In this document: piece after piece, positions 51,572 through 60,894 of the stretch | Layout: the number at the start of each line of letters is the position of its first letter | How positions within the stretch are numbered: the first letter of the stretch is position 1 | From: Streptomyces parvus | Lineage (GTDB): Bacteria > Actinomycetota > Actinomycetes > Streptomycetales > Streptomycetaceae | Reading direction: 5' to 3' | NCBI RefSeq assembly: GCF_014648875.1 | Contig: NZ_BMRY01000004.1 | Span: forward strand, 615,253 to 679,252 | Length of the DNA stretch: 64,000 bases | Program-made: the position numbers and the translations under genes | Notes under the pieces: model-generated | What the model saw: only the letters and a program-made list of their open reading frames with translations | Databases searched by the model: none | What the model was told of the DNA's origin: nothing

Positions 51572-52330
51572 GTGACCGCACATGGAACCGACCGGCCGCT
51601 GCCGCTGAGCGTGGACCGCACCAGCCCGGTGCCGCTCTACTTCCAGCTGGCGCAGCAGCTGGAGGCGGCCGTGGAGCAGGGCCGGCTGGCCCCCGGCGCC
51701 CTGCTCGGGAACGAGATCGACCTGGCCTCCCGGCTGGGCCTGTCCCGCCCGACCGTCCGCCAGGCCATCCAGACGCTCGTCGACAAGGGGCTGATGGTGC
51801 GCCGGAGGGGGGTCGGCACCCAGGTCGTCCACAGCCAGGTCCGCCGCCCGCTGGAGCTCAGCTCGCTCTACGACGACCTGGAGACGGCGGGCCAGCGCCC
51901 CGCCACCGCTGTCCTGCGCAACACGACGGAACCGGCCACGGCCGAGGTCGCCGCCGCGCTCGGGGTCGCCGAGGGCAGCGAGGTCCATCTCGTGGAGCGG
52001 CTGCGCAGCGCGCACGGCGAACCGATGGCGCTCCTGCGCAACCACCTGCCGCCGGGGCTGGTGCCCCTGCGCATCGACGAGCTGGAGGCCACCGGCCTCT
52101 ACCGGCTGATGCGCGCCGCCGGCATCACGCTGCACAGTGCCCGCCAGACGGTGGGCGCGCGCGCCGCGACGGTGGGGGAGGCGCGGGACCTGGACGAGGA
52201 GCCGGGGGCGCCGCTGCTGACGATGGAACGCGTGACGTACGACGACACGGGGCGGGTGGTGGAGTTCGGGTCCCACGTCTACCGCGCGGCGCGCTACGCC
52301 TTCGAGTTCCAGCTCCTGGTCCGCCCGTAG
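51572..52330 (+). CDS. GntR/HutC-family regulator
   Basis: A 252-residue regulator with winged helix (LASRLGLSRPTVRQAIQTLV, residues about 45-65) and UTRA domain (LRSAHGEPMALLRNHLP, MERVTYDDTGRVVEFGSHVY). GTG 51572 is preferred: a -10-like TACGCT ends 6 bases upstream, so the mRNA may be leaderless, and the upstream ATG codons (51536, 51542) lie inside the operator. It is divergent from the Gfo/Idh/MocA gene and followed by the ABC importer, both likely targets. Confidence 0.85.
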   Translation: MTAHGTDRPLPLSVDRTSPVPLYFQLAQQLEAAVEQGRLAPGALLGNEIDLASRLGLSRPTVRQAIQTLVDKGLMVRRRGVGTQVVHSQVRRPLELSSLYDDLETAGQRPATAVLRNTTEPATAEVAAALGVAEGSEVHLVERLRSAHGEPMALLRNHLPPGLVPLRIDELEATGLYRLMRAAGITLHSARQTVGARAATVGEARDLDEEPGAPLLTMERVTYDDTGRVVEFGSHVYRAARYAFEFQLLVRP

Positions 52331-52706
52331 CCCACCCCAGCCCGTTCCCGGGTGCCCCATCCAGCCCGTCCGGCGTTTGAGGACGGAACCCTCGGGCTGG
52401 TGGCCCGCAGACTCCCAGGGGCCTGGGCCCCGGGAACCCCGCAGGCGCGGCCGACACCACCGCAACGGTTCCGTCCTCAATCGCCGGACGGGCTTGAAGG
52501 CGCGGGCCCGCCCAGGCCCGCCGGGCGGCGGAAAAGGTCCAGGCACACGGGTTGCGCTCGGCCGCCCCGTGCCCCAGGCTCCTGTGACCGTCGGCCACCC
52601 GCGCAAGGCCCCGGGGCAGGGCTCGGGGATACTGGGCAGCCGGCCCGGGACCGCACACCCCCGGCCAGGTCAGGCGAAGCGGACAGCAGAAGAAGGGCAC
52701 GGTGTC
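52331..52706 (+). other. Intergenic region with a long inverted repeat
   Basis: These 376 bases contain no gene. They hold the paired 28-bp arms at 52363-52390 and 52467-52494 and then a 210-base stretch that should carry the promoter of the ABC importer; no clear -35/-10 pair was recognised. Confidence 0.55.
52363..52494. repeat. 28-bp inverted repeat with a 76-base spacer
   Basis: Arms 52363-52390 and 52467-52494 are reverse complements with one mismatch. Each contains the core CCGTCCGGCG...TTGAGGACGG that recurs between Streptomyces genes. The spacer itself contains CCAGGGGCCTGG-like dyads. The element could act as a terminator or be a dispersed repeat. Confidence 0.75.
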
Positions 52707-53711
52707 GTGGCAAGGGTTCGGACAGGGGTACGCGCACTGGGCGCCGTGCTGGCAGTGATGCTGGCAGCCGCGGGATGCAGCAGCACCGGCGGCAAGCGGG
52801 CGGAAGAACGCGCGGCCGAGGCCGCCGAGGGGCGGGCCGCGGTGAACACCCCCCGCTGGACCTTCGCCATGGTCACCCACTCGGGAGACGGCGACACGTT
52901 CTGGGACATCGTCCAGAAGGGCGCCGAGCAGGCGGCCCTCAAGGACAACATCAACTTCCTCTACTCGCACAACGACGAGGCCAACCAGCAGGCCCAGCTC
53001 GTCCAGACCGCGATCGACAAGAAGGTCGACGGCCTGATCGTCTCGCTGGCCAAGCCGGACGCGATGAAGGCCGTGGTCGCCAAGGCCGTCAAGGCCGGCA
53101 TCCCCGTCGTCACCGTGAACTCCGGCTCCGCCGAGTCGAAGGAGTTCGGCGCGCTCACCCACATCGGCCAGGACGAGACCATCGCCGGTGAGGCCGTCGG
53201 GGACGAGCTGAACAACCGGGACCGCAAGAAGGCGCTGTGCGTCCTGCACGAGCAGGGCAACGTGGGCCACGAGCAGCGCTGCGCCGGAGCGAAGAAGACC
53301 TTCGACGGCACGATGCAGAACCTGTACGTCGACGGCACCAACATGCCCGACGTCACCGCGTCCATCGAGGCCAAGCTCCAGTCCGACAAGAGCATCGACG
53401 CGGTCGTCACCCTCGGCGCCCCCTTCGCCGACGCGGCCGTCCAGGCCAAGCAGACGGCGGGCAGCAAGGCCGAGATCGACACCTTCGACCTCAACGCCAA
53501 GGTCGCCACCGGCCTCCAGAGCGACAAGCTCGGCTTCGCCGTCGACCAGCAGCCCTACCTCCAGGGCTACCAGGCCGTCGACCTGCTCTGGCTCTACCGC
53601 TACAACCGCAACGTGCTCGGCGGCGGCCAGCCCGTCCTGACCGGCCCGCAGGTCATCACCAAGGACGACGCCGACGCCCTGGCCGACTACACCAAGCGGG
53701 GCACCCGATGA
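52707..53711 (+). CDS. Sugar-binding lipoprotein (RbsB/XylF type)
   Basis: A 334-residue periplasmic-binding-protein-like (type 1) receptor. The signal peptide ends in the lipobox AAGC (Cys about residue 24). The mature part has the two-lobe pattern WTFAMVTHSGDGDTFWDIVQ, DGLIVSLAKPDAM, and VTVNSGSAESKEFGALTHIG with the DQQPYLQGYQAVDLLW hinge segment. It is the first gene of a coupled three-gene CUT2-type importer. GTG 52707 is used. The ligand is probably a monosaccharide or polyol such as inositol, inferred from the dehydrogenase nearby. Confidence 0.9.
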   Translation: MARVRTGVRALGAVLAVMLAAAGCSSTGGKRAEERAAEAAEGRAAVNTPRWTFAMVTHSGDGDTFWDIVQKGAEQAALKDNINFLYSHNDEANQQAQLVQTAIDKKVDGLIVSLAKPDAMKAVVAKAVKAGIPVVTVNSGSAESKEFGALTHIGQDETIAGEAVGDELNNRDRKKALCVLHEQGNVGHEQRCAGAKKTFDGTMQNLYVDGTNMPDVTASIEAKLQSDKSIDAVVTLGAPFADAAVQAKQTAGSKAEIDTFDLNAKVATGLQSDKLGFAVDQQPYLQGYQAVDLLWLYRYNRNVLGGGQPVLTGPQVITKDDADALADYTKRGTR

Positions 53712-54763
53712 GCGGCTCCACCGCCGCCCCGGAGAAGCCCGCGCAGCTCGACGAGCGCCTCGTCCACACCTCGCCGCTCCGCAAGCTGCTCGGCCGCCCC
53801 GAGCTGGGCTCGGTCGTCGGCGCGGTCGCCGTCTTCCTGTTCTTCGCGATCGTCGCCGACAGCTTCCTCCAGGCGTCCAGCTTCGGCACCGTCCTGTACG
53901 CGGCCTCGGTGCTCGGCATCATGGCCGCCCCGGTGGCCCTGCTGATGATCGGCGGCGAGTTCGACCTCTCCGCGGGCGTCCTGGTGACCAGCTCCGCGCT
54001 GATCTCGTCGATGTTCAGCTACCAGATGACGGCCAACGTCTGGGTCGGCGTCCTGGTGTCCCTGCTGGTCACGCTCGCCATCGGCGCGTTCAACGGCTTC
54101 ATGCTGACCCGCACCAAACTGCCGAGCTTCATCATCACGCTCGGCACGTTCCTGATGCTGACCGGTCTGAACCTCGGCTTCACCAAGCTCATCAGCGGCA
54201 CCGTCTCCACCAAGGCGATCGGCGACATGGAGGGCTTCGACTCGGCCCACGCCCTGTTCGCCTCCACGCTGACCGTCGGCAGCGTCGAGTTCAAGGTGAC
54301 CATCCTGTGGTGGATCGCCCTCGTCGCCGTCGCCACCTGGATCCTGCTCCGTACCCGCTTCGGCAACTGGATCTTCGCGGTCGGCGGTCAGGCCGACGCG
54401 GCCCGCGCGGTCGGCGTCCCGGTCGTCCGCACCAAGATCGGCCTCTACCTCGGCGTCGCCTTCGCCGCCTGGATCTCCGGCCAGCACCTGCTGTTCAGCT
54501 ACGACGTCGTCCAGTCCGGCGAGGGCGTCGGCAACGAGCTGACGTACATCATCGCCGCCGTCATCGGCGGCTGCCTGATCACCGGCGGCTACGGCTCCGC
54601 GATCGGCTCGGCGGTCGGCGCCTTCATCTTCGGCATGACCAGCAAGGGCATCGTCTACGCCGAGTGGAACCCGGACTGGTTCAAATTCTTCCTGGGAGCG
54701 ATGCTGCTCCTGGCCACCCTGCTCAACGCGTGGGTGCGCAAGCGCGCGGAGGCGACGACATGA
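53708..54763 (+). CDS. Sugar ABC transporter permease (RbsC type)
   Basis: A 351-residue permease with eight to ten membrane segments and the CUT2 signature LLMIGGEFDLSAGVLVTSSA and later GGQADAARAVGVPVVRTKIG. Its ATG overlaps the binding-protein stop (ATGA) and its stop overlaps the ATPase start. A single permease gene implies a homodimeric channel. Confidence 0.92.
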   Translation: MSGSTAAPEKPAQLDERLVHTSPLRKLLGRPELGSVVGAVAVFLFFAIVADSFLQASSFGTVLYAASVLGIMAAPVALLMIGGEFDLSAGVLVTSSALISSMFSYQMTANVWVGVLVSLLVTLAIGAFNGFMLTRTKLPSFIITLGTFLMLTGLNLGFTKLISGTVSTKAIGDMEGFDSAHALFASTLTVGSVEFKVTILWWIALVAVATWILLRTRFGNWIFAVGGQADAARAVGVPVVRTKIGLYLGVAFAAWISGQHLLFSYDVVQSGEGVGNELTYIIAAVIGGCLITGGYGSAIGSAVGAFIFGMTSKGIVYAEWNPDWFKFFLGAMLLLATLLNAWVRKRAEATT

Positions 54764-55614
54764 CGGCCACGTCCGAGACGTCCGGGAAGACCGCCGGCCC
54801 CCTCGTCGAGCTGGACGACGTGTCCAAGTTCTACGGCAACATCAAGGCCCTGGAACACGTCTCGCTGGAGGTTCACGCGGGCGAGATCACCTGCGTCCTC
54901 GGCGACAACGGCGCCGGCAAGTCCACCCTCATCAAGATCATCGCAGGGCTGCACGGACACGACGCCGGACGCTTTCTGATCGAGGGCGAGGAGACGACCC
55001 TCGCCAACCCGCGCGACGCCCTGGACCGGGGCATCGCCACCGTCTACCAGGACCTCGCCGTCGTCCCGCTGATGCCGGTCTGGCGGAACTTCTTCCTCGG
55101 CTCCGAGCCCACGACCGGCGTCGGCCCCTTCAAGCGCCTCGACGTCCGGAAGATGCGCGAGACGACCCGTACGGAACTGCTCCGCATGGGCATCGACCTG
55201 CGCGACGTCGACCAGCCCATCGGCACCCTGTCCGGCGGCGAGCGCCAGTGCGTCGCCATCGCCCGCGCCGTCTACTTCGGCGCCAAGGTCCTCGTCCTGG
55301 ACGAGCCGACCGCCGCGCTCGGCGTCAAGCAGTCCGGGGTGGTCCTCAAGTACGTGGCGGCCGCCCGCGACGCCGGCCTCGGCGTGGTCCTCATCACGCA
55401 CAACCCGCACCACGCCCACCTCGTCGGCGACCGGTTCGTCCTCCTCAAGCGCGGAGTGATGTCCGGCAGCCACACCAAGGACGACATCACGCTCGACGAG
55501 CTGACCCGGCAGATGGCGGGCGGCAGCGAGCTGGAGGAGCTCAGCCACGAGCTGGAACGCACTCCCGCGCCCACCCTCCCGGGCACGTCCGCGGCGACCG
55601 AAGAAGGATCCTGA
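54760..55614 (+). CDS. Sugar ABC transporter ATPase, single domain
   Basis: A 284-residue ABC ATPase. Walker A is GDNGAGKST, the signature is LSGGERQ, Walker B is VLVLDEPTAAL and the switch His is in VVLITHNPHHAH. CUT2 ATPases such as RbsA usually have two fused ATPase domains and about 500 residues; here only one is present, as in FrcA-type systems, so it probably works as a homodimer. The C-terminal 35 residues are a Glu/Pro-rich tail. It overlaps the permease gene by 4 bases. Confidence 0.92.
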   Translation: MTATSETSGKTAGPLVELDDVSKFYGNIKALEHVSLEVHAGEITCVLGDNGAGKSTLIKIIAGLHGHDAGRFLIEGEETTLANPRDALDRGIATVYQDLAVVPLMPVWRNFFLGSEPTTGVGPFKRLDVRKMRETTRTELLRMGIDLRDVDQPIGTLSGGERQCVAIARAVYFGAKVLVLDEPTAALGVKQSGVVLKYVAAARDAGLGVVLITHNPHHAHLVGDRFVLLKRGVMSGSHTKDDITLDELTRQMAGGSELEELSHELERTPAPTLPGTSAATEEGS

Positions 55615-55748
55615 CCGACGACCCGTCCCGGCGCGGCCGACCCCGCCCGTCGGCCCGCCGGGGCCGGGCAGTGGCAGAATCGAGCCCGGCGGGCGCCGTC
55701 CGCCGCCGGCCGCGACAGCGGCCCGGCCCCCCAGACCCCGCAGGGACG

Positions 55749-56915
55749 ATGAGCACGTACCGCGACTTCGCCCACCGCGGCTCCGCCCGCGCCACCGTCC
55801 TCAGGACGGTCGGCACCAAGGAACGCCGCTCGCACCTGTCCGCGCCCCGCGTCCCCACGGTCGGGATCGACATCGGCGGTACGAAGGTGATGGCGGGCGT
55901 CGTCGACGCCGACGGCAACATCCTGGAGAAGGTCCGCACCGAGACGCCCGACAAGTCCAAGAGCCCCAAGGTCGTCGAGGACACCATCGTCGAGCTGGTG
56001 CTGGACCTCTCCGACCGGCACGACGTCCACGCGGTGGGCATCGGCGCGGCGGGCTGGGTCGACGCCGACCGCTCCAAAGTCCTCTTCGCCCCGCACCTCG
56101 CCTGGCGCGACGAGCCCCTGCGCGACGCCATCGCCTCCCGGCTCGTCGTCCCCGTCATGGTCGACAACGACGCCAACACCGCCGCCTGGGCGGAATGGCG
56201 CTTCGGCGCGGGCCGCGGCGAGGACCACCTCGTCATGATCACCCTCGGTACGGGCATCGGCGGCGCGATCCTGGAGGACGGCCAGGTCAAGCGCGGCAAG
56301 TACGGCGTGGCCGGTGAGTTCGGCCACATGCAGGTCGTCCCTTCGGGGCACCGCTGCCCCTGCGGCAACCGCGGCTGCTGGGAGCAGTACAGCTCCGGCA
56401 ACGCCCTCGTCCGCGAGGCCAAGGAGCTGGCCGCCGCCGACTCCCCGGTCGCCCACTACCTGCTGGACCGGGTGAAGGGGAACGTCTCCGACATCACCGG
56501 GCCGCTCATCACCGAACTGGCCCGCGAGGGCGATGCGATGTGCATCGAACTCCTCCAGGACATCGGCCAGTGGCTCGGCATCGGCATCGCCAATCTGGCC
56601 GCCGCGCTCGACCCCTCCTGCTTCGTCATCGGAGGCGGCGTCAGCGCCGCCGACGACCTCCTGATCAACCCCGCCCGGGACGCCTTCAAGCGCCATCTCA
56701 CCGGCCGCGGCTACCGTCCCGAGGCCAGGATCGCCAAGGCGCAGCTGGGCCCCGAGGCGGGTATGGTCGGCGCCGCGGACCTGGCGCGGCTGGTCGCCCG
56801 CCGCTTCCGCCGGACCAACCGGCGGCGCGTCGAGCGGTACGAGCGCTACGCCCAGATCTACGACCAGGCGGCGAGCACCATCCGCAACACGCGGTCCACC
56901 CGTACCGCCGACTGA
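55749..56915 (+). CDS. ROK-family sugar kinase
   Basis: A 388-residue kinase. The ATP motif is VGIDIGGTKVMAGVV, the catalytic Asp is in VMVDNDANTAAWAEW, and the zinc-binding ROK signature is CPCGNRGCWEQYSSG. Glucokinase-like ROK enzymes phosphorylate hexoses at position 6. A 45-residue N-terminal extension (HRGSARATVLRTVGTKER) precedes the kinase domain but shows no HTH, so it is an enzyme more than a repressor. It follows the importer by 134 bases and probably acts on the imported sugar. Confidence 0.9.
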   Translation: MSTYRDFAHRGSARATVLRTVGTKERRSHLSAPRVPTVGIDIGGTKVMAGVVDADGNILEKVRTETPDKSKSPKVVEDTIVELVLDLSDRHDVHAVGIGAAGWVDADRSKVLFAPHLAWRDEPLRDAIASRLVVPVMVDNDANTAAWAEWRFGAGRGEDHLVMITLGTGIGGAILEDGQVKRGKYGVAGEFGHMQVVPSGHRCPCGNRGCWEQYSSGNALVREAKELAAADSPVAHYLLDRVKGNVSDITGPLITELAREGDAMCIELLQDIGQWLGIGIANLAAALDPSCFVIGGGVSAADDLLINPARDAFKRHLTGRGYRPEARIAKAQLGPEAGMVGAADLARLVARRFRRTNRRRVERYERYAQIYDQAASTIRNTRSTRTAD

Positions 56916-56989
56916 ACCGCGACCGCCCTTTCCGGCGTCCACCCCTCCGTACGCCTCACGTCGCCGCAGCACCTAGGGACCACCTGATC

Positions 56990-57586
56990 ATGATCGCAGC
57001 CGAGCACCCCGTGGTGCCGCACCAGTCGGAGTCTCCGGGCGACGGCGAGGGCAGACCGCCCGAGGACCGCCGGCGGGTGTTCAAGCGGCGCTTCATCACC
57101 GCCACGATCATCGTGCTGCTGATCGGCATCCCGGCCGGCTACCTGCTGATCTCGGCCGGCCAGAGCCGCCGCTCGGGCATGGACAAGGAGACCGAGGCGG
57201 CCGCCCAGGGGCTGCGCGAGGGCTGGCCCTCCAAGATGCAGCGCCGGATCTTCGAGATCCCGGTGCCCGGCAACGGACAGGGCGTTCAGTACTACGAGAC
57301 GAACAACTGGAAGGCCAGCCGGCTGTACGTGAAGTTCCGTACCACCTCCGCCGGTCTCGACCGCTTCCTGACCGGGGTGGGCACCGGACGTGCGGCGCTG
57401 GAGCCCGACAGGATCTCCATCAGCCCGCGGGACATCAAGATCACCGGCTGGTCCTTCGGCCCGGGCGAGCACTGGGCCGGCACCACGCACAGCAACAAGA
57501 AGCCGCGCCCCACCCAGAACATCACGGTCAACATGACCGATCCGGCCAGCCCCGTCGTCTATGTCGTATCGGCGGCGACCCCCTGA
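56990..57586 (+). CDS. Single-pass membrane protein of unknown function
   Basis: A 198-residue protein: a charged N-terminus (residues 1-38), one membrane segment (FITATIIVLLIGIPAGYLLI, about 36-57) and an extracytoplasmic domain of about 130 residues with YETNNWKASRLYVKFRTTSA and WSFGPGEHWAGTTH. No known family was recognised. AGGGA lies about 10 bases before the ATG. It follows the ROK kinase gene by 74 bases and may be cotranscribed. Confidence 0.75.
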   Translation: MIAAEHPVVPHQSESPGDGEGRPPEDRRRVFKRRFITATIIVLLIGIPAGYLLISAGQSRRSGMDKETEAAAQGLREGWPSKMQRRIFEIPVPGNGQGVQYYETNNWKASRLYVKFRTTSAGLDRFLTGVGTGRAALEPDRISISPRDIKITGWSFGPGEHWAGTTHSNKKPRPTQNITVNMTDPASPVVYVVSAATP

Positions 57587-58073
57587 CCGTGAGCCCGTGT
57601 GGCGACCCTTGGGCGTGAGCCCGTGAGCCCGTGAGGCGCCCCCCCCCGCGGAGCCTGAGCGAGTCGGCCCCGGCGGATATCCCACCCGCCGGGGCCGACT
57701 CGCGTGTGCGTGGCCACTCTCCGCAGCCGCCCTACCCTGTCCCGCGCGGCACTGCCACCGCCTGCCCGCCCAGGCAGGCCGGATTTCGTCGCGCATGGGC
57801 CGTTGTGGGCTCCACCAGCCCGGGACGCCTGCCGGACGGCCCTCGCAAGCACGGCTGAAATCCGTCCAACGCGGCCAAACGTTCCTCGGGCGCGATCATC
57901 GTATCGAGCTAACGTCGGTGGATTTCCTTGGTCCGAACGGTGGCGGGGCCCTTAGTGTTCCCCTGGATCTGGAGGGGGTTCATCTCCTTATCGGATCTTT
58001 CCTCCGCATTCCCACCCCTACGACCGTTCGCGTCGCATGCGCGCGTCCCGCCCGACCAAGGAGAGCCTGCCCG
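57587..58073 (+). other. Intergenic region upstream of the encapsulin operon
   Basis: These 487 bases hold no convincing gene. They contain three close copies of GTGAGCCCGTG-like words (57590-57640), the terminator at 57660-57702 and the encapsulin promoter region. TTGGTC (57928-57933) and CTTAGT (57951-57956) with a 17-base spacing are a weak -35/-10 candidate. Confidence 0.5.
57660..57702 (+). terminator. Terminator before the encapsulin operon
   Basis: A perfect 17-bp stem (57660-57676, 57686-57702) with a 9-base loop ATATCCCAC. It isolates the sugar region from the terpene operon. Confidence 0.85.
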
Positions 58074-59486
58074 ATGACTGTTGAATCGAGCCCGGAAGCC
58101 CGGCTGGAAGTGCCCCGGCAGTCCAGCCTGGGGACGGCCGCGGCCCGCAACCTCGCCAGCACGACGAAGTCCGCCCCGCAGATGCAGGAGATCACCTCCC
58201 GCTGGCTGCTGCGGATGCTCCCGTGGGTCGAGACCAAGGGCGGTGCCTACCGGGTCAACCGACGTCTCTCCTTCACGGTGGGTGACGGACGGGTGGAGTT
58301 CGTCCAGGACGGGGCCACGATCCGGGTCATCCCCCAGGAGCTGGGCGAACTCGCCCCGCTGCGGGACTTCGACGACATCGAGGTCCTGACCGCCATCGCC
58401 GACCGGTGTGTCCAGCGTGACTTCCGGGCGGGGGAGACGCTGGTCGAGCGAGGCGCGGCCGCGGACCAGCTCCACCTCGTCGCGCACGGCCGGATCGGCC
58501 AGACCTCCGTCGGCAGCTACGGCGACGAGGTCACCCTGGACGTCCTGGCGGACGGGGACCACTTCGGCGAGCACGTCCTGCTGGACGACGACGCCCGGTG
58601 GGCGCACACCGCCACCGCCGAGACCGCCGGCACCCTGCTCACGCTCTCCCGCGCGGACTTCGAGGCCATCGTGTCGAGCTCGGCCGAGCTCCGGGCCCAC
58701 CTCGCCGAGTTCACCGCACGCTCCCGGCAGCGGCAGAACCACCGCGGTGAGGCGGAGATCGCGATGTCGGCCGGCCACGTCGGCGAGCACGAGCTGCCCG
58801 GCGCCTTCGCCGACTACGAGCTGCGCCCGCGCGAGTACGAACTCTCGGTGGCCCAGACCATTCTGCGGGTCCACACCAGGGTCGCCGACCTCTACAACGG
58901 TCCGATGAACCAGACCGAGGAACAGCTCAGGCTCACCATCGAGGCGCTGCGGGAACGCCAGGAGCACGAGCTGATCAACAACCGGGACTTCGGTCTGCTC
59001 CACAACGCCGACTTCAAGCAGCGCATCCAGCCGCACTCCGGCCCGCCGACCCCGGACGACCTGGACGAGCTGCTCTGCCGCCGCCGGGGCACCAAGTTCT
59101 TCCTCGCGCACCCCCGGACGATCGCGGCGATGGGGCGCGAGTTCAACGCGCGCGGCCTCTACCCGGACCACACCGACCTCGGTGGCCAGCAGGTCCCCGC
59201 CTGGCGAGGCGTCCCGATCCTGCCCTGCGGCAAGATCCCCATCACCCCGGAGAAGACCAGTTCGATCCTCGCCATGCGTACCGGCGAGGAGAACCAGGGC
59301 GTCATCGGTCTCCGGCAGACCGGGCTGCCGGACGAGTACGAACCGGGCCTCTCGGTGCGCTTCATGGGCATCGACGACAAGGCGATCATCTCCTACCTCG
59401 TCAGCACCTACTACTCCGCCGCCATCCTGGTGCCCGACGCGGTCGGCGTGCTGGAGAACGTACAGATCGCCCACTGGCCCAGGTAG
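58074..59486 (+). CDS. Family 2B encapsulin shell protein with cyclic-nucleotide-binding-like domain
   Basis: A 470-residue protein. An N-terminal arm and HK97-type segments (RWLLRMLPWVETKGGAYRVN; LSVAQTILRVHTRVADLYNG; the C-terminal VRFMGIDDKAIISYLVSTYY) flank an inserted Crp-like cyclic-nucleotide-binding domain at about 95-215 (FRAGETLVERGAAADQLHLV, DGDHFGEHVLLDDDARWAHT). This is the architecture of family 2B encapsulins, protein shells that in Streptomyces package 2-methylisoborneol synthase. AAGGAG lies 11 bases before the ATG. It is first in the operon with the cyclase and the methyltransferase. Whether the inserted domain binds a nucleotide is not known from sequence. Confidence 0.9.
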   Translation: MTVESSPEARLEVPRQSSLGTAAARNLASTTKSAPQMQEITSRWLLRMLPWVETKGGAYRVNRRLSFTVGDGRVEFVQDGATIRVIPQELGELAPLRDFDDIEVLTAIADRCVQRDFRAGETLVERGAAADQLHLVAHGRIGQTSVGSYGDEVTLDVLADGDHFGEHVLLDDDARWAHTATAETAGTLLTLSRADFEAIVSSSAELRAHLAEFTARSRQRQNHRGEAEIAMSAGHVGEHELPGAFADYELRPREYELSVAQTILRVHTRVADLYNGPMNQTEEQLRLTIEALRERQEHELINNRDFGLLHNADFKQRIQPHSGPPTPDDLDELLCRRRGTKFFLAHPRTIAAMGREFNARGLYPDHTDLGGQQVPAWRGVPILPCGKIPITPEKTSSILAMRTGEENQGVIGLRQTGLPDEYEPGLSVRFMGIDDKAIISYLVSTYYSAAILVPDAVGVLENVQIAHWPR

Positions 59487-59566
59487 TGGGCGCGGCGCGG
59501 AGCCCGCAAGCGGACCGCGTGCCCGGACGTCGTCGAAGACCAGCCCACCTCATCAAGGAGCCACGC

Positions 59567-60877
59567 ATGCCCGTGCCCGACCTGCCGCTTCCGCGGTCGA
59601 GCCTGCCGGAGGCCCTCTCCCGCTTCGGGGCGACCGCGGGCGCCGCGGTCGAGGCCTGCGCCCCTGGCCTCGGTGCCGCCGCCTGCGCACCGTCCGAAGC
59701 AGCCGCGACGCCCCCATCGGTCGGCCTCCCCCCGGGCCCTTCACCGGTCGTCCCACCGCAGGCCGGTGGGACGGAGGCCGCGTGGACGGGCCGGGCGGGC
59801 GGCCTGGAACGGCTGTTGAGCGGACCCCACGGCCTGGGCACGGCAGGTCTGCGGCTGACACCGCGCGAGGAGCCTCCCGCGCCGGCGGCCGCGGAGCGCG
59901 GCCGACCGGTTCCGGGTCTCTACCACCACCCGATCCCCGAGCCCGACCCGGTGCGGGTCGAGGAGGTCAGCCGTCGCATCAAGGACTGGGCCCTGGACGA
60001 GGTCTCCCTGTACCCCGAGGAGTGGGAGGAGCAGTTCGACGGCTTCTCCGTGGGCCGGTACATGGTCGGCTGCCACCCGGACGCGCCCACCGTCGACCAC
60101 CTGATGCTCGCCACCCGCCTGATGGTCGCCGAGAACGCCGTGGACGACTGCTACTGCGAGGACCACGGCGGGTCGCCCATCGGCCTCGGCGAGCGGCTTC
60201 TGCTCGCGCACACCGCGCTGGACCCCCTGTACACCGCGCGCGAGTACCAGCCGGACTGGTCGGCCTCGCTCCACGCGGACGCCCCCCGGCGCGCCTACCG
60301 CTCCGCCATGGACTACTTCGTCCGCGCGGCGGCACCCTCCCAGGCGGACCGGCTCCGCCACGACATGGCGCGCCTGCACCTGGGGTATCTCGCCGAAGCG
60401 GCCTGGGCCCAGCAGGACCGGGTCCCGGAGGTCTGGGAGTACCTGGTGATGCGCCAGTTCAACAACTTCCGGCCCTGCCCCACCATCACCGACACCGTCG
60501 GCGGCTACGAACTCCCGGCGGATCTGCACGCCCGCGCCGACATGCAGAAAGTCATCGCCCTGGCCTCCAACGCGACGACGATCGTGAACGACCTCTACTC
60601 GTACACCAAGGAACTCGACGCTCCGGGCCGGCACCTGAACCTGCCCGTCGTGATCGCCGAACGCGAGGGGCTGTCGGACAAGGACGCCTACCTCAAGTCG
60701 GTCGAGATCCACAACGAGCTGATGCGCGACTTCGAGACCGAGGCCGCCGCACTGGCCCTCTCCTGTCCCCTTCCGGGCGCGCAACGCTTCCTGCGAGGCG
60801 TCGCCGCCTGGGTCGACGGCAACCACCACTGGCATCAGTCGAACACCTATCGCTACAGCCTCCCCGATTTCTGGTAG
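59567..60877 (+). CDS. 2-methylisoborneol synthase
   Basis: A 436-residue class I terpene cyclase that converts 2-methyl-GPP to the earthy odorant 2-methylisoborneol. The metal motifs are DDCYCED (residues 193-199) and NDLYSYTKE (341-349), with the C-terminal Arg-Tyr pair in NTYRYSLPDF. The first 115 residues are Pro/Ala/Gly-rich and disordered; in related systems such an extension directs the enzyme into the encapsulin shell. ATG 59567 follows AAGGAG. It lies 80 bases after the shell gene. Confidence 0.95.
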   Translation: MPVPDLPLPRSSLPEALSRFGATAGAAVEACAPGLGAAACAPSEAAATPPSVGLPPGPSPVVPPQAGGTEAAWTGRAGGLERLLSGPHGLGTAGLRLTPREEPPAPAAAERGRPVPGLYHHPIPEPDPVRVEEVSRRIKDWALDEVSLYPEEWEEQFDGFSVGRYMVGCHPDAPTVDHLMLATRLMVAENAVDDCYCEDHGGSPIGLGERLLLAHTALDPLYTAREYQPDWSASLHADAPRRAYRSAMDYFVRAAAPSQADRLRHDMARLHLGYLAEAAWAQQDRVPEVWEYLVMRQFNNFRPCPTITDTVGGYELPADLHARADMQKVIALASNATTIVNDLYSYTKELDAPGRHLNLPVVIAEREGLSDKDAYLKSVEIHNELMRDFETEAAALALSCPLPGAQRFLRGVAAWVDGNHHWHQSNTYRYSLPDFW

Positions 60878-60894
60878 AAGAGAAGGAAACATCT

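Noticed and set aside
57795..58073. N-terminal extension of the encapsulin gene
   Set aside because: It runs through promoter-like DNA, lacks resemblance to encapsulins, and ATG 58074 has AAGGAG upstream and a typical N-terminus.
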